From: Morella rubra
Lineage: Eukaryota; Streptophyta; Magnoliopsida; Fagales; Myricaceae
NCBI GenBank assembly: GCA_003952965.2
Contig: CM025856.1
Span: 28,496,011 to 28,560,010 of the forward strand
Length of the DNA stretch: 64,000 nucleotides
Direction of reading: 5' to 3'
Below are positions 1 through 12,547 of this stretch, piece by piece. A model generated the notes under the pieces. It saw nothing but the letters and a program-made list of their open reading frames with translations. It did no database searches and was not told where the DNA came from. Made by a program: the position numbers and the translations under genes. Within the stretch, counting starts at the first letter, position 1, and every line of letters starts with the position of its first letter.

Positions 1-414
1 GTCCATGATTCCTTACAAAAAGTTTCATACGTAAGAAACATAAAAGGAAAATTAAAGCATGTAGATATATTCTTCCTGAGTATTTAGAACCCAATGTTTA
101 CACGAGACAGGAAGAATTGAAGCTCTCGGTTAGCTCGGCATTAAAGACAGAGAGTAGCATCGAAGATGTCAGGACGAAACACCGGGATAAGGAACCAAAC
201 CACAAGGAGCATGGGAGGAAGGGCCCTACAACCTTTCACATAGATTGGAGGTTTACCTCCCTCAATAGGGGCTGAGTTTCCCCAGGCTTCACGAAATACC
301 TCAATAGCTCTTGTCCGCTCCTATTGCATGTCATGAGGGCTCAACCGCTATTTTAAGGCATCCAGCTTCTCCCATACCTCACAGCATACCTCATCTTTGA
401 GCAGATTTTATCTG

Positions 415-820
415 CATTCCACATAAATAGCACGAGGACATTGAAGTTGACTAGCCCGGATGATCATTCTTTCTCCTGTTGGGTAATTTGCCTCGAGTCC
501 AAATGCAAGTTCTATTCATTCAAGGAAGAGAACATCAGGGTTTTCACATCTTAAAAGTGCTGCCACGAAATCCTTCACTAGGGGCTACGATCTTCAGCCA
601 AGGGAAGCTACTCAAACTTGATGAATCAAAGTACCAAAGTTGACTTAGCTACTTCTCTACATTTGGAGTTTACCTTAATTAGTTTAAAATATTCCTCTAC
701 GCCATTATCTTGTACCACACAGGAGAAAATATTTGTTAGAAGCTCGGACGGAAGGTTTGAAAGAGAAGGAAGTGATAGAGGAGTCCTCTTCCTTTTCTGT
801 CTGGTACCAGAGCAAAACAT
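415..820 (-). pseudogene. F-box protein pseudogene (At2g35280-like family)
   Basis: The minus strand opens with ATG at 820. After about 20 basic residues it reads LPSELLTNIFSCVV, which matches the start of an F-box helix, followed by a KVNSKCREVAKS stretch typical of F-box proteins of the At2g35280 type. The frame stops at 626. Further downstream the same strand still gives family-like pieces such as FVAALLRCENPDVLF at about 540-580, but with several in-frame stops and frame changes. An intact member would be an SCF ubiquitin-ligase adaptor of roughly 200-300 residues; this copy cannot make one. The assignment rests on the F-box core and remembered family features, so the subfamily is uncertain. 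Confidence 0.45.
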
Positions 821-1020
821 TGGATCGAAGTGATAGAGGGTAATACAAATAAAGGGAAGTTCGGTGAAGCAAAGGAATGAGACCCTCGGGTCTTATTAAG
901 CAAAGGGATAGGGGAAGACTCAAAAGGGCATTTAGAAAAGGAAGATAGTAAAGTGATAGTTAATGTATCAAGGAAGCTGACAGGTACAGTGGCTAGCATC
1001 ATAATATTTTCCTAGCCTAG

Positions 1021-1819
1021 TTAAAATCGTCCAGCAGAATAAGGTGCTACTGATGGGGGAATAATTTCTCCTTACTATAAAAGCCCATGGCTATAGGCCA
1101 AAACTGGTGAGACGGGAATCAGCCCATTTAACATAATGCTCACTCTCTAGTGATTGGAGGCTCACAACAGGGGCTGACAATTCATGCTTTTATTGGTAAG
1201 GGAATCGATGTAATCCAATTCAAATTGGACCAACCCTAACAACGCCGCTCTTGGGAAAAGTGGAGATAGGACTGAAAGAATCTTGGGGGGAATAAAGCAG
1301 AAGAAAATAGGGCTGAGGCCCAGAGGTCCAAAGGCCTGAGGAGACAGAGAGGATAAGAAGGGAGGACCTCGAAAAAAGAAGGGACTTTTTTTCTTCCCTA
1401 AAGAAAGGTAGTAAAAGGAGAAGAGAAAAGAAGAAAGAGAGAGAGGAGAGCAATGAAGACTGGATATGGAGCAATCTCCCTAAGAGAGAGATTGTGATTT
1501 GTAATATCTGATTTTGCTTGTAGGAGGAATAAAGAAGAATTTGGACTTTTTAACCCATCCCAAGTTCTGGACTATAAATCTAGTTTCTTTGCGTACTTAG
1601 CCCAATGGAATTTGTGATGGACCTGTAAAAAAAGATCCAACAAGTACAATTCTTCCTTTTGGTATATAACTTTATCAATGATTTATATTAATACTTATGC
1701 CAACATTAATCCTCATCCCTATCTAAAATGGAATTTCTCTTTCGTGCAATAAATTTTCGTCAATTTCATGAGAACTAAGCACAAAATTACATCGAGCTTT
1801 GTTTTATAGGTCTAATAGA
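1021..1819. other. Intergenic, no gene recognised
   Basis: Purine-rich stretches such as 1240-1480 give open frames on the minus strand, but they are low in complexity and look like no known protein. I see no RNA gene or repeat boundary here. Confidence 0.4.
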
Positions 1820-1828
1820 TAATAATAA

Positions 1829-2195
1829 GGGTTAAATACATTTGCCCTCCTTATCTTTGGGGCCATTTACACTTTGCACCCTGATGTATTATTTTTGAGA
1901 CATTGACCCATAAAGTTACATATTTTTTCAATTTGGATCCCGTACTCAAATTCCCAATCAATTTAGATGGATTTCGTCAAAATTTTTACACATTACCCCC
2001 TTATCTTTGGAGGTATGTACACATTGCCTCTCCCCCTTATCTTTAGAAGTATTGACACATTACACCACACGTTTTGACAGAATCTGTCTAAATTGACAGG
2101 CAATTTGAGTGCGGGGTCCAAATTAATAAAATATGTAAGTTAAAGAGTTTAATGTCTCAAAAATAATACATCAAGAGGCACAGTGTATTTAACCC
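1829..2195. mobile_element. Mutator-type foldback MITE (367 bp)
   Basis: The element begins GGGTTAAATACA and ends with the inverted form TGTATTTAACCC. It is flanked by the 9-bp direct repeat TAATAATAA at 1820-1828 and 2196-2204. The two arms are imperfect inverted copies of each other; the left arm reads as phrases such as ATTTTTGAGACATTGACCC and the right arm carries their complement. A 9-bp target duplication is the signature of Mutator-like (MULE) transposition. It has no coding capacity, so it must have been moved in trans. Its terminal GGGTTAA matches the element at 14431. Confidence 0.8.
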
Positions 2196-2204
2196 TAATA
2201 ATAA

Positions 2205-4288
2205 TGAAATAGGTATTGGGGTCTCCCACACGGCAAATCAAATCCCTTTATTATATAAGTTTGGCCACTTTGACGCTAAGTGAAGGAAGTAATAGAAAAC
2301 AATATCCTCAACAATTTCTTCCAACACTTACAAGTATATAAACTTAAAATTCGTCAAACCCTATTCATTGTGTCGAGGTCTCCCACACTGCAGATCAAAC
2401 TACTTTTCTAATATATAATTAATCAATTCATTTGGTGCTATTGTCAACAATTTCGTGAAAAGAAATAGAAAATACAAAAACACGTACGTCAGTCTCTCAA
2501 TCATAAAATAACGCCGCCGTTTATGCGTGTACGTGCTACAACTTACAAATTTTTAAAAGTTCTAATATTAACATAATATATATCACAACAAATGAAATGA
2601 AAATATAACTAAAGGTGGGGAAAAAAAATCCTAACCATTTCCAGGTTCTCCGAGACGCTTGAACAAATAACCCTAAACAAATCATGTGTCTCATAGGACT
2701 AGTTAATATTGTCGATATTTTTTGGGTTTTGGAAGTAAAAATTTTAAGAATGTTGACTCTTTAGAAGAGAATTTTTTTTAGTTTAAATTTTTACAGAAAT
2801 TTGTAAAAAAGTTTAAAAATAGTTGATAATAAAATGATTTTTTTAAAAAATTTATTAAAAAGTAAGGACAAAAAATATTTCATATAATTTTTTTAATAAA
2901 AAAAGTACTGAAGTTGATGTAAAAAAAGTGTTTAAATTTGTGTTAAAAATTTTGAAATTTTCATATTTGATTATAAAAATTTCCTACAAAATTTAAAAGA
3001 TTTCATATCCAAGACATCTTCTAAAACTCACCCCCGGAGAAAAATATCCGCAGGAAACAGAGCAGGGTATTCAACGACCCAAAACATGATACAAAAAGCA
3101 AAAGATCCTGACAAGAACTAGAGCATACACATCATCAGAGGATCATTGCCAGCTGATGTACAACAAGTACTGAATCAGTAGGATCACAATTTTCCCCCCT
3201 TCATCCCATCTGTCTCACTCCCTTACATCTTTTCCCGTCCCATCCCAGCCTATTTATATAAAAAGAAAATCAACCAATATCTAAAAACCAGATATTTCTT
3301 TCTTTTTTTTTTCTCCTTTTGAATTCAGTTTTATTTATTTAGTTGTTTTCTGCTTTTATGCTAGATACGTTAGTGTATATTTGACCAAGTAAGACATGGA
3401 GTCATGCAGACATAATCGTGGCTCCGTCAAAGACTCAATCCGAGTGTCAATGAAACACTTGTTACATGCGTGGTCCAAAAGGCATGAAATTAATATTTTT
3501 TTAAAATTCAAACCACGTGGTTTTTTTTAACCCGAAATTTCAAGTTGATAATTTTCTTAACAAAAACGCTGAGCTATTTGAGGAGGGTCGCACCCAAGAA
3601 CTCCCGTACCAAAAAAAAAAAAAAAAGGTGCTTACGTGGCAATAAATTTAGGGGAAAATAGCATTAAGACGCTAAGGACGGAGATATTCCACTCAATTTC
3701 AATCCCGAAAGAGAAACCAAACTCCATAAGAGGAAATTACTAATTAAAAGGAAAAAATAAAATAAATCACATAACCATCCGGGCTGGAAAGTTGCGCGAA
3801 ACGACGGAGAAATTGGGGCCATTTCATCAGACGATTTCTCAAATACGCGCTTAGATATATAAATAAAAATAAATAAATAAATAAAGATTTCTCAAATACG
3901 CACCAAAACTCTCTTTTTCTTCATCGTCCACGGTCCCTCTTTCTCCATACCCGTTTCTCTCTTTCCTATTACACCGGCCGGCTAGTAGCCGTCTCATCTA
4001 TTTATTTGGAGGATTATATATTCTCCGCATCAGAATTAAAAACCATTCCCTATCTTCTTCCTTGTACTCAATCTTCACACCCACGATTTCTTAAAAACCC
4101 TTCCCCCCCCCACTCACCTTTTCTCCATCAAATCTTTTTCTCTCTCCCTTCGCCGGCACCCGAAAAGATGATTTCTCCTCCCATTTCTCAGAAAAACACC
4201 CATAAAAATGGTCTTTTTATTTCAACTAGGGGTATAGAATAAGAACGAAAACCAGCCCCTAATCTCCATTTTCTCCTTCCGAGGCACC
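2205..4288. other. Intergenic and probable promoter/leader of the AAA-ATPase gene
   Basis: This is AT-rich spacer with long A and T runs at 2570-3010. The last 400 bases are pyrimidine-rich (for example 3905-3965 and 4130-4160), as expected of a 5' leader. An open frame at 4006-4242 precedes the ATPase start, but it has no recognisable product and may simply be leader. No RNA gene was seen. Confidence 0.45.
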
Positions 4289-5761
4289 ATGATTCTTCGG
4301 AATCTCATTCTTCTGGGGATTGGGATTGTTGGTTTTGTGGCGGTGATTCGGGTGCTCCTCTTCAAAACTGGGTTGATTCATATATTGAAGATATGGTGGA
4401 GATGTTTCGAAGATTGTTTTCATGTGCATCAGTTTTTCAAAGTCCCAGAATTCAACGAGAGCATGCAAGAGAATCAGCTTTATAGAAAAGTATCCCTTTA
4501 CCTCAACTCTCTGTCGGCTCTCGAAGACTCCGATTTCACCAACCTTGTCACCGGGAAGAAGCCAAACGACGTCGTTCTTTGCCTCGACCCCAACCAGACC
4601 GTCGAAGACAACTTTCTTGGCGCCGTAGTGACTTGGACCAACGGCGACGGGATCGCACGGGACAATTCCAGAAGCTTCGTGCTGAAGGTCAGAAAGGCCG
4701 ACAAGCGCAGGATCGTCCGGCCTTATCTCCAGCACATCCACACCGTGGCCGATGAAATCGAGCAGAGAAAGCAGCGAGACTTGAGGCTTTACGTGAATAT
4801 CAAAAGCTACCACCACGACGATGGCGGTATCGAACGGTGGAGATCCGCTCCCTTCTCGCACCCTTCGACCTTCGATACAATTGCCATGGAGGACGATCTC
4901 AAAAACAAGGTGAAGTCGGACCTCGAGTCCTTCCTCAAAGCCAAACAGTATTATCACCGGATAGGCCGCGTTTGGAAGCGAAGCTTTCTCTTATACGGCC
5001 CGTCCGGGACTGGGAAATCAAGTTTCGTCGCCGCCATGGCGAATTTCCTGTCTTACGATGTCTACGTGATTGATCTTTCGAAGGTTTCCAATGATTCGGA
5101 TCTGAGTTTGCTTTTGTTAGAAACGAGGGGCAAGTCTATCATTGTTGTGGAAGACCTTGATCGGCTCCTGACGGAGAAATCAACGGCAGTGACCTTGTCG
5201 GGCTTATTGAACTTCATGGACGGCATATTAAACTCGTGCTGCGCCGAAGAGAGGGTGATGGTGTTCACGATGAACAGCAAGGAACAAGCTGACCCGGTTC
5301 TACTTAGACCCGGTCGTATCGATGTTCATATTCATTTCCCTCTCTGTGATTTTTTGGCTTTCAAAACTCTGGCCAATAGCTACTTGGGGGTTAAGGATCA
5401 CAAGCTTTTCCCTCAGGTGGAGGAAATTTTCCAAAGCGGGGCGAGCCTGAGTCCGGCCGAGATCGGCGAGTTGATGATTGCGAACCGGACTTCACCGAGC
5501 CGAGCCATAAAATCGGTCATCTCGGCGCTGCATACGGATGGTGAAGGAAGAGGGTTCGGGAAGATCGGAACTCGATTAGGGAATAACGGGCCGATGAAGT
5601 CCGTAGTGGAAGCGGCCGACACGGGTGGCCTTGTCCGCTGTGAAAGTGGTCCTACGGTCAGGGAGTTTCGGAAATTATACGGTTTCTTGAGGATGAAAAG
5701 CAGCAAAGTGTCCCATTCCCCCTCGTTTGATTCGACTTTGTCGCAGAAGGAAGGGTCATAA
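4289..5761 (+). CDS. AAA-ATPase, BCS1-like plant family (At2g46620 type)
   Basis: This intronless gene encodes 490 residues. A hydrophobic segment at about 5-28 is a single N-terminal membrane anchor. The region to about 200 is the plant-specific domain preceding the ATPase core. The core is complete: Walker A GPSGTGKS at 237-244, Walker B IIVVEDLD at 284-291 with Glu288, sensor-1 Asn329 in FTMNS, and the LLRPGRID arginine-finger motif at 338-345. This domain order is that of the BCS1-like AAA-ATPases, whose relatives include the At2g46620 type with about the same length and a single exon. Members are membrane-anchored ATP-driven remodelling proteins, several of them stress- or pathogen-responsive; the substrate here is unknown. 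The start fits because the anchor follows directly from the first ATG. Nothing essential is missing, so it looks functional. Confidence 0.93.
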   Translation: MILRNLILLGIGIVGFVAVIRVLLFKTGLIHILKIWWRCFEDCFHVHQFFKVPEFNESMQENQLYRKVSLYLNSLSALEDSDFTNLVTGKKPNDVVLCLDPNQTVEDNFLGAVVTWTNGDGIARDNSRSFVLKVRKADKRRIVRPYLQHIHTVADEIEQRKQRDLRLYVNIKSYHHDDGGIERWRSAPFSHPSTFDTIAMEDDLKNKVKSDLESFLKAKQYYHRIGRVWKRSFLLYGPSGTGKSSFVAAMANFLSYDVYVIDLSKVSNDSDLSLLLLETRGKSIIVVEDLDRLLTEKSTAVTLSGLLNFMDGILNSCCAEERVMVFTMNSKEQADPVLLRPGRIDVHIHFPLCDFLAFKTLANSYLGVKDHKLFPQVEEIFQSGASLSPAEIGELMIANRTSPSRAIKSVISALHTDGEGRGFGKIGTRLGNNGPMKSVVEAADTGGLVRCESGPTVREFRKLYGFLRMKSSKVSHSPSFDSTLSQKEGS

Positions 5762-8369
5762 CCACATCCGCTCCAAACCCTTCCGGCTGGAACGCCGGCG
5801 TTTCGAACAATTCATTGGGGACGTCGGCAGTTGGAGCCACGATTGAGGAGAAAAAAAAGAAAAACAAAGCAAAAAACTATTTGTTCATAGATATTCAGTA
5901 TAGAATTTCTGCAGTCAGTATTTATTCTCTATTGGTTTGGATGCTTTGTTGATATCCAATTGCGATTTTACGATGATTCTGTGATGTTTATTGATTCTTC
6001 GTGGGGGGGACAGTTTGGTTCGCAATGTGGGCATGTAAATGACAACATTAGCTTGAAGGTTAATAGGATTCAATTAAACAGATTATACTGTTTCTTCCGT
6101 AATATTCTCCTTGAAGAATTGCACATCACTGATGATTGTTCCTCGGATTCATATGTAGCGACCAAAAAATAACTTTGTAACTTGGAGCTTCCTCCCTTTT
6201 CTTTTCTTTTTTTTTTTCTTTTAGAAGTTCATGAATTTCCCAATCTTTTTTTTTCTCCTTAGATCTTCAGGATCTAAAGGGGAGCCCGTGGCCCAAGAGG
6301 GATTCCTTAGATAGATATGATCGGAACTGTGAGGAGAAAATTATGTTGGCTTGTTACAAATTGACCAAATTCACAGACCACTAAAACTTAGTGCATGATC
6401 TGTAAGGTTGAGAGGGGATTCCCCTATTTTTAGAGAGGTTAATATTCCTTTTTCCTGTTTCAGAAATATCAAAAATAAATAAATTGTTCGTTTTCTAGTT
6501 CTCATCATTGGTGATGATGTACTTTGTCCCTCCTTGATAAAAAAAAGACAGTTAGTCCTCGGGCACAAATTCAGCCAAAGTTCTCACATTGGGATGATGT
6601 ATAAATTTGTCAAAAGGCAATTTACTCGTTCGATGGGTAAAAGAGGTTTTCCCAATCCGAAGCATGGGGCCTTGTCTGCTTGTCTTAACATGGTAAACAA
6701 GGATGCCTTTTGTGCTCATTTCTCAAACTTTATATTATTAAAAGACTCATGGACAGGTGGTAACTTTTTTGAACATTGATGTTGAAGGAAGGGAGCGGAT
6801 GATTTGTTAACAAATCAACCCTTTCTTTAGATATAACATGAAAATGCTTACCAAAAAAAACATGGACAGACTATCTTAGCTAATTTGATGTTATCGGAAA
6901 TGTTTATCTTATAATATTTAATGTGCAGTAGGTATTAAATATCGGATGGATAGTGTGAATTTGTAACATTTTATTGCACAGTGTCTATGTTTATCTGACC
7001 TCAAATTAGAGCACACAATAATCTCGAAAATAGGACTACATTCAACTTCTTCCCTAACTCGTTGACAAATGTAAATTATTGAAACCTTATATGAATCTGT
7101 TTTGCTAAGGAGGAAAGAAAAAAAAAAATCTATCTTTGTCATGAAAGATTTGGCATATCAGAAAATTTCCAAAATAAGTTAAACAGAGACATCATATTTG
7201 GTCCTCACCGAAAGTGTTCAAGATCCTAAACCCGTCACTATATCTGCCTAGTCGTCTTTAGATCTACCATATCACCTGTAATATAATTCAAAAACCTAGA
7301 GGTTGACAATTTTAAAGTACACTGTACATTTATTGTTTCTATAGTATATGGATAATAGGACAAAATAGTTAATCCAATATAAATACAGTGTTAAAAATGA
7401 TTTAGTATATATTACGAATATTCTCCATCCCCTCCGTTGATCATGGCCTGCCTTCACTCACTTCTTCAGCAATCAAAAATAAAATAAAGACATTATTAAT
7501 TTCATGAAAAGTGCACCCCCACGGGGAGGAGGCCCGAGGCTACATTCGGAATCAAGCCAGCTGGTTGCCTGGTTCAGTTTTCAAATTTCAATGCCTAAAT
7601 GGGATTTGCTGAAGTGGGACCCAGACTATCCAGCCTAGCAGGAACAGAACAAGCACAGGTTCTGCCACCCTAGAATCGTCCTTTGCAGCACTATTGATGC
7701 GCTGTCTGTTGAATTTCCATTACTGCCACTACTATTCCAAAATCATTTTAGATTATATAGAGCTTTCTTTAATATATTTAATGTCTTCACCAAAAATCAC
7801 GATATGCATATTAATATTTAATATAATTGTAATATAGAGAATAAAGCTTTCAATGAGGTGTGATTTTGAAGAGGCTTATACGAAAGGATCGGTGGGATTT
7901 TAGAAAATCCCATATGGGAGAATATCCAGTAGGTTCCAGATGATCCTCATGCTCATATGGAAACAGTTTCAATCAAAATGCTCGGACCCCGGAGTTAAAG
8001 GGATTGCTTGCACCCTATTGTTTATTGAACGGCCTAGAGCTTTCTCCTTTATTCAAACATGGGGTTGGTACCATCTTGAACCACAAACGGTCGATGAAGT
8101 CACATCAAGGATCAGAGAGTGAATCCCGTCGAGATTATTCCATGAATTAGAAAGAGTAATAGGGCGCGGAACCATAAACTATCGACTTTCATCGTTCACT
8201 TGAATTATATTAATTCATTCATATTTATGTTTTAATTATATCATATGATTCATATGGAAACAAAAATGAGTTATATAACACGATCTTAATGATTGAATCA
8301 TATAAAAAGGCTCGTATTAATGAATCTTGAATCTTTGCAGTTGATGACATAACTAGATCAAATTGATAT
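5762..8369. other. Intergenic, no gene recognised
   Basis: The first few hundred bases are probably the 3' UTR of the ATPase gene. The rest holds only short open frames without recognisable products. A more GC-rich patch at 7860-8160 looks different from its surroundings, but I could not identify it. Confidence 0.4.
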
Positions 8370-8790
8370 GTTACCTTGTTTTCGGCCTCTCCTGGTTTTT
8401 GAGAGTGTTTGTTTTCGTTTTTCTATTCTGTTGCTTTGTTTTAGCACGTTGGTAGACTTGTATGTTCCTCTTTAGTTGTTGCGGCTTGGGGGGCTTTTTT
8501 GACCTTGCCGGTCCCCTTGTGGGTTATGTTGCGTTTGTCTAGGCTGCCGCTCTTTCCTTATTCAATGGCTAGCACTCAAATGGTTCTGGTAGCTGTTGTC
8601 TGCCGTTTCCTACCATCTGCTTTCTCTGCCAAACATGGAGTATTATGTGGTTTTATCAACCCTTGTTTGGTCCCGTTAGTCCTTTTTGCAGCTTAGTTTG
8701 CTTGGATCTTTAGTTTCCAGTTATTTATTGTAACTTATTCTATGGATTCAATATGCAATGTTAGTCTCTCGTCATTATAAAATAAAAATA
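8370..8790 (+). mobile_element. Possible 5'-truncated LINE 3' end
   Basis: A T- and G-rich stretch without coding content ends in ATAAAATAAAAATAAAAA at about 8777-8796, the style of an oligo-A tail on a plant non-LTR retrotransposon. The left boundary and a target duplication could not be found, so this rests on composition and the tail alone. It abuts the tandem repeat that starts at 8797. Confidence 0.35.
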
Positions 8791-8796
8791 AAAAGA

Positions 8797-9245
8797 GATA
8801 GTTTTGCCTCCAAAAAAAGACATTGACACTATAATTTAGAAGCAAAAAATAAAATTTTCTTAGAATTTAACGTTTAAGGACAAAAAAAATTACATATTCC
8901 CATTCTCTAATTATCAACCTTTTTTTAAAAAAAAAAAAAAAAAAGAGAGAGAGTTTTGCCTCTAAAAAAAGACATTGACACTATAATTTAGAAGCAAAAA
9001 ATAAAATTTTCTTAGAATTTAACGTTAAAGGACAAAAAAAAATGACGTATTCCCATTCTCTAACTATCAACTTTTTAAAAAAAAAAGAAAAAAAGAAGAG
9101 AGATAGTTGTGCCTCTGAAAAAGACATTGAAACTATAATTTAGAAGCAAAAAATAAAATTTTCTTAGAATTTAACGTTAAGGACAACAAAAATTAGGTAT
9201 TTCCATTCTCCAACTATCAACTTTTAAAAAAAAAAAAAAAAAGAA
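8797..9245. repeat. Three tandem copies of a ~150-bp unit
   Basis: Three direct copies begin at about 8797, 8945 and 9098. Each reads GAGA-TAGTT-TGCCTC, then an A run, GACATTGACACTATAATTTA, GAAGCAAAAAATAAAATTTT, CTTAGAATTTAACGTT, a further A run, TATTCCCATTCTC and AACTATCAAC-TTTT, ending in a homopolymeric A tract. Copies differ by a few substitutions and by A-tract length. No open frame is conserved. Confidence 0.85.
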
Positions 9246-11119
9246 AAAAAAATTGTACTTCAATTTATTAAACCGGACACACATTACACACCAAAGGACT
9301 CCCTAACCACCTAAGTCTTGTAATTTGAATACCGGTCTATCAAATATGACGCAGTGCACCCTCGTGTCCTCTAACTACGGATTTTTTTTGTAATTGTTAC
9401 TTCAACTTATTAGACCTATATATTATACCTTAAATTATCAATAAATTTATATTTTAAAATTGTGATGCCTGACATATTTTTAATTAATTTTAACGATTAA
9501 ATATTAATATAAAATATAAAGTGTAAATGAACAACGAGCCTTGTTAGATTATTTTGATGCAGAAATTGTAGTTTCAGCTAAAAATAGAAAATATTGGGAC
9601 ACAGTACACGCATGACCAATAAACGAACACTTCTGCTCATGACTCATGAGTGCCAGCACAAGTACAAAGATGGGTTTGTCGGGCTACTAATAATTTAAAG
9701 TTGCTTCGTTTTTGTCCTGAGAAACGGCAACATGAGAAGCGGTTGTGAAAGTTTCTTCGATTATGTCGATGCCGAAAAGGGGAGTCTCATTATAATTTCT
9801 CCTCAAAGCACGAGGCCCTTTAACGCGACCTACCTGGAGCCTGCTAATATTCTGTGGGTTGTCTACGTCTGTGTTCTCAAAATTAAGAAAATAATAATAA
9901 GTCGTAATTGTGGCTTATTATTTGTCACCGGTCATACATAATTCCTTTCTTTTTTTTTTTTTCTTTTTTTTTTCTAAATGATCATACCTAATTCATCATT
10001 GTGTTTTTGGTTTGAAGTTGAAGCATGGAGATTGGCACCTTCCACTCCACCAAACCCTCTATTTTATAACACTAAGAACTAATAATATTGATAAATACTA
10101 ATAGCAAGAAACGACTATACAATGCGTCAATGCGTGCATATTTGTTTCCCCTAACCCACCAAGGTCACCCATTTTAGCTCAATGCACGCCCCCAACATGG
10201 AAAATACTATTCATGATCCATGTCGCCAATAAGATATCTTTTGTTTCCAGAGATTACTATTAATTTTTACCGGTTCATCTATATATACGTTTACAGCTCC
10301 TACAGTTAATTTCGATAAAAATATATATGCTTTTATATATATTGCTACTGAAAATAAACCTAAAAATAGATCTATTAGAGGCAAATGGAAGGTTTTGTTT
10401 TAATTGATCGACGAAGCTGCAGTTTTTTTGTCCCATTGGTGCCTGACACCCAGATTAATGCCCACTAACAGGTTGTACACTGCTATGGCAACAAAAGAAA
10501 ACATGACTGTGGCCTAGTTTTGATAGACTATGAATTACATAATTTAGAAGCAGTACCTAAATATAAAGAATTCAAATATAAATATGAGAATATCCTACTG
10601 TGTTTTGTGTTTTTTTAAAAATTATAAAGATTTTAAACATATATTTTATGTAATTATAATACAAAATACATTCATGGAAGATTTTTTTAAAAAAAACGAA
10701 ACAGAATCACTTAAAACTCATTTTCTTTTCTATTTTTCTCTTTCTTTTCATATTATATTTCAATTCAACAGAGTGTATCTATCTTTGACTACTGTTCTTT
10801 TGAAGATTTGACCACACGATCGAGTACTAGCTCTTTCTCGAAGAGCGGGGGTGCATGCCACTTGAAGTCAGGACCGATCAACTAGGCAATTATATGAGCT
10901 TTGCCGATGGCTTAAAAAAAAAAAAAGAGCTTTGCCGACGCAGTGGATAAAGATTCTCAAAATTGTATTAAAAATTAAAATCCTGTAGTCCAATTTCACT
11001 TGAAAACAGAGAAAAACAATTCCGATTGAGAGGGTTCAATTTTGTTTCCTTTTTCTTTTTTTTTTAGCGATAGGGAGTACAAAGGGAATATGATATAATG
11101 ATATACATACTTGGAGCAA
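9246..11119. other. Intergenic, no gene recognised
   Basis: This is AT-rich DNA with MITE-like fragments, such as the phrases around 9390-9540. The small open frames at 9732-9941 and 10584-10811 resemble nothing I know and are likely chance. Confidence 0.4.
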
Positions 11120-11500
11120 ATATATTTTTTACTCTCAAACTAATGTGACTTTTATCCCTTGGATCATAAACTATAACTTTTAAGATATTTCACCCTCTAA
11201 CTATCAATATTAGATACTTTGCACTCTCTATCAAATTGTTAGATTAAAATAACGATAATGTCATCGACCCACTTTACATATATTAAAGATCAATTTATTA
11301 AATTCTTGATGTTATTATTGTTGGACAAAAGGTATAAAATATCTAACATTAGTAGTTGAAAAGTAAATTGTCTAAAAATTTGACAGAGGGTGCAAGGTGT
11401 AAAGTGTTTAAAATTGATATCAAAGAGTGAAATGTCTAAAAAATTGGTAGTTTAGGATGCAAAGTGAAAAATGTAATTCGTAGGTAAAAACTGTATTTAT
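11120..11500. mobile_element. Foldback MITE-like element
   Basis: The left half (ATTTCACCCTCTAACTATCA, TAGATACTTTGCACTCTCT, TCAAATTGTTAGA) is mirrored by the reverse complement of the right half (ATGTCTAAAAAATTGGTAGT, TGTAAAGTGTTTAAAATTGA, TTTGACAGAGGGTGC). This makes a long imperfect hairpin. Exact ends and the target duplication are not clear. It carries no gene. A related fragment with the same kind of phrases lies at about 11630-11880. Confidence 0.55.
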
Positions 11501-12547
11501 TTAGTGTCTGAACAAATTCTTAGTTAACTAAACTTCTACTATATTGAAAGACCAACAAGCTTGGTTAGTGCATCTCTTAACTACGTTAGGTCCGTTCGAA
11601 CCTAATGCCCAGACTGAGTAGAAATAAGGTAGAACTATACTTTGCATCCTCTAACTGTCATATATTTTTTCAATTTGCATTACAAACTACCAAGTCTAAC
11701 ACATTGCAATTTAAACTACCCATAAATCTATACTTTGCACCTTATGTTACAATTTGACCTTTAAGATTGTGTCATGTGCCTTTTTTTTTTTTATTGCTCT
11801 AACATTGAGATCTTAAGTTAAGTATAAAATATAGACCTATTGATAATTTAGGGTAAAATGTATCAAAATTTTATAATTTCGAGAGTCAATAAACATATAA
11901 CGCTGATTCTATGTATTACCTTTTTTTTCTTTTTCTTTTTTCTAAGCGATTCTCTGTATTACTTACTAGCCCAAAAAGGAAAAACCCCTACGTTACAGGC
12001 TTAAGTTTAGCCCAGGCTGACCAAGCTGGGTGTTCTAAACTCTTGGGCTTAGGCTTGAGATCAAGCCCATTTCTTGCCAGCACTTCTTTGATTCGATTCC
12101 ACCCAAAATTACTTCTAAGATCTTTTATTTTGGGAGGAGCGCCAAAATTTTAGAAAATATTTTTAAATTTTTTAAAAATTTTATTTTATTAAGATTTATT
12201 AGAATTTATGAAAAATAAATGTATATGTATAAAAGTTAAAAATTTTAAAACATGTTTATTTTGTTAAAAATTTTCATTTTCCGAAATTTTAGAAAAAAAA
12301 ATGTCGCATTATGTTTTTGGGTAAGTTACTTCAAGATCCTGAGAGCAAAAGAATAAGCACAAATATTGTGCATCCAATATATCATTCCTTCCTACCCAAA
12401 TCTGTAAACTTTGAAACAAAAATATAAGCAAGGGCCAAGACAGATAAAAAAGAGGTCTCTCCTCGTTTAATATCTAAAAAGTTGGACTCGAATGTAATCA
12501 GAATTAAACCCATTTCTGCACTAATTTCCTCCCTATTATACAAAGAA

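Noticed and set aside
4259..4957. Long open frame antisense to the AAA-ATPase (232 residues)
   Set aside because: It lies opposite a clearly conserved coding region of higher GC content and encodes nothing recognisable; it is a mirror effect of codon bias.
7860..8160. Possible organelle-derived insert (more even base composition, frame ending EPQTVDEVTSRIRE)
   Set aside because: I could not match it to any plastid or mitochondrial gene I know, so calling it organellar would be a guess.
8797..9245. CRISPR-like array
   Set aside because: Only three long direct repeats separated by A runs, in a plant nuclear sequence; not a CRISPR array.
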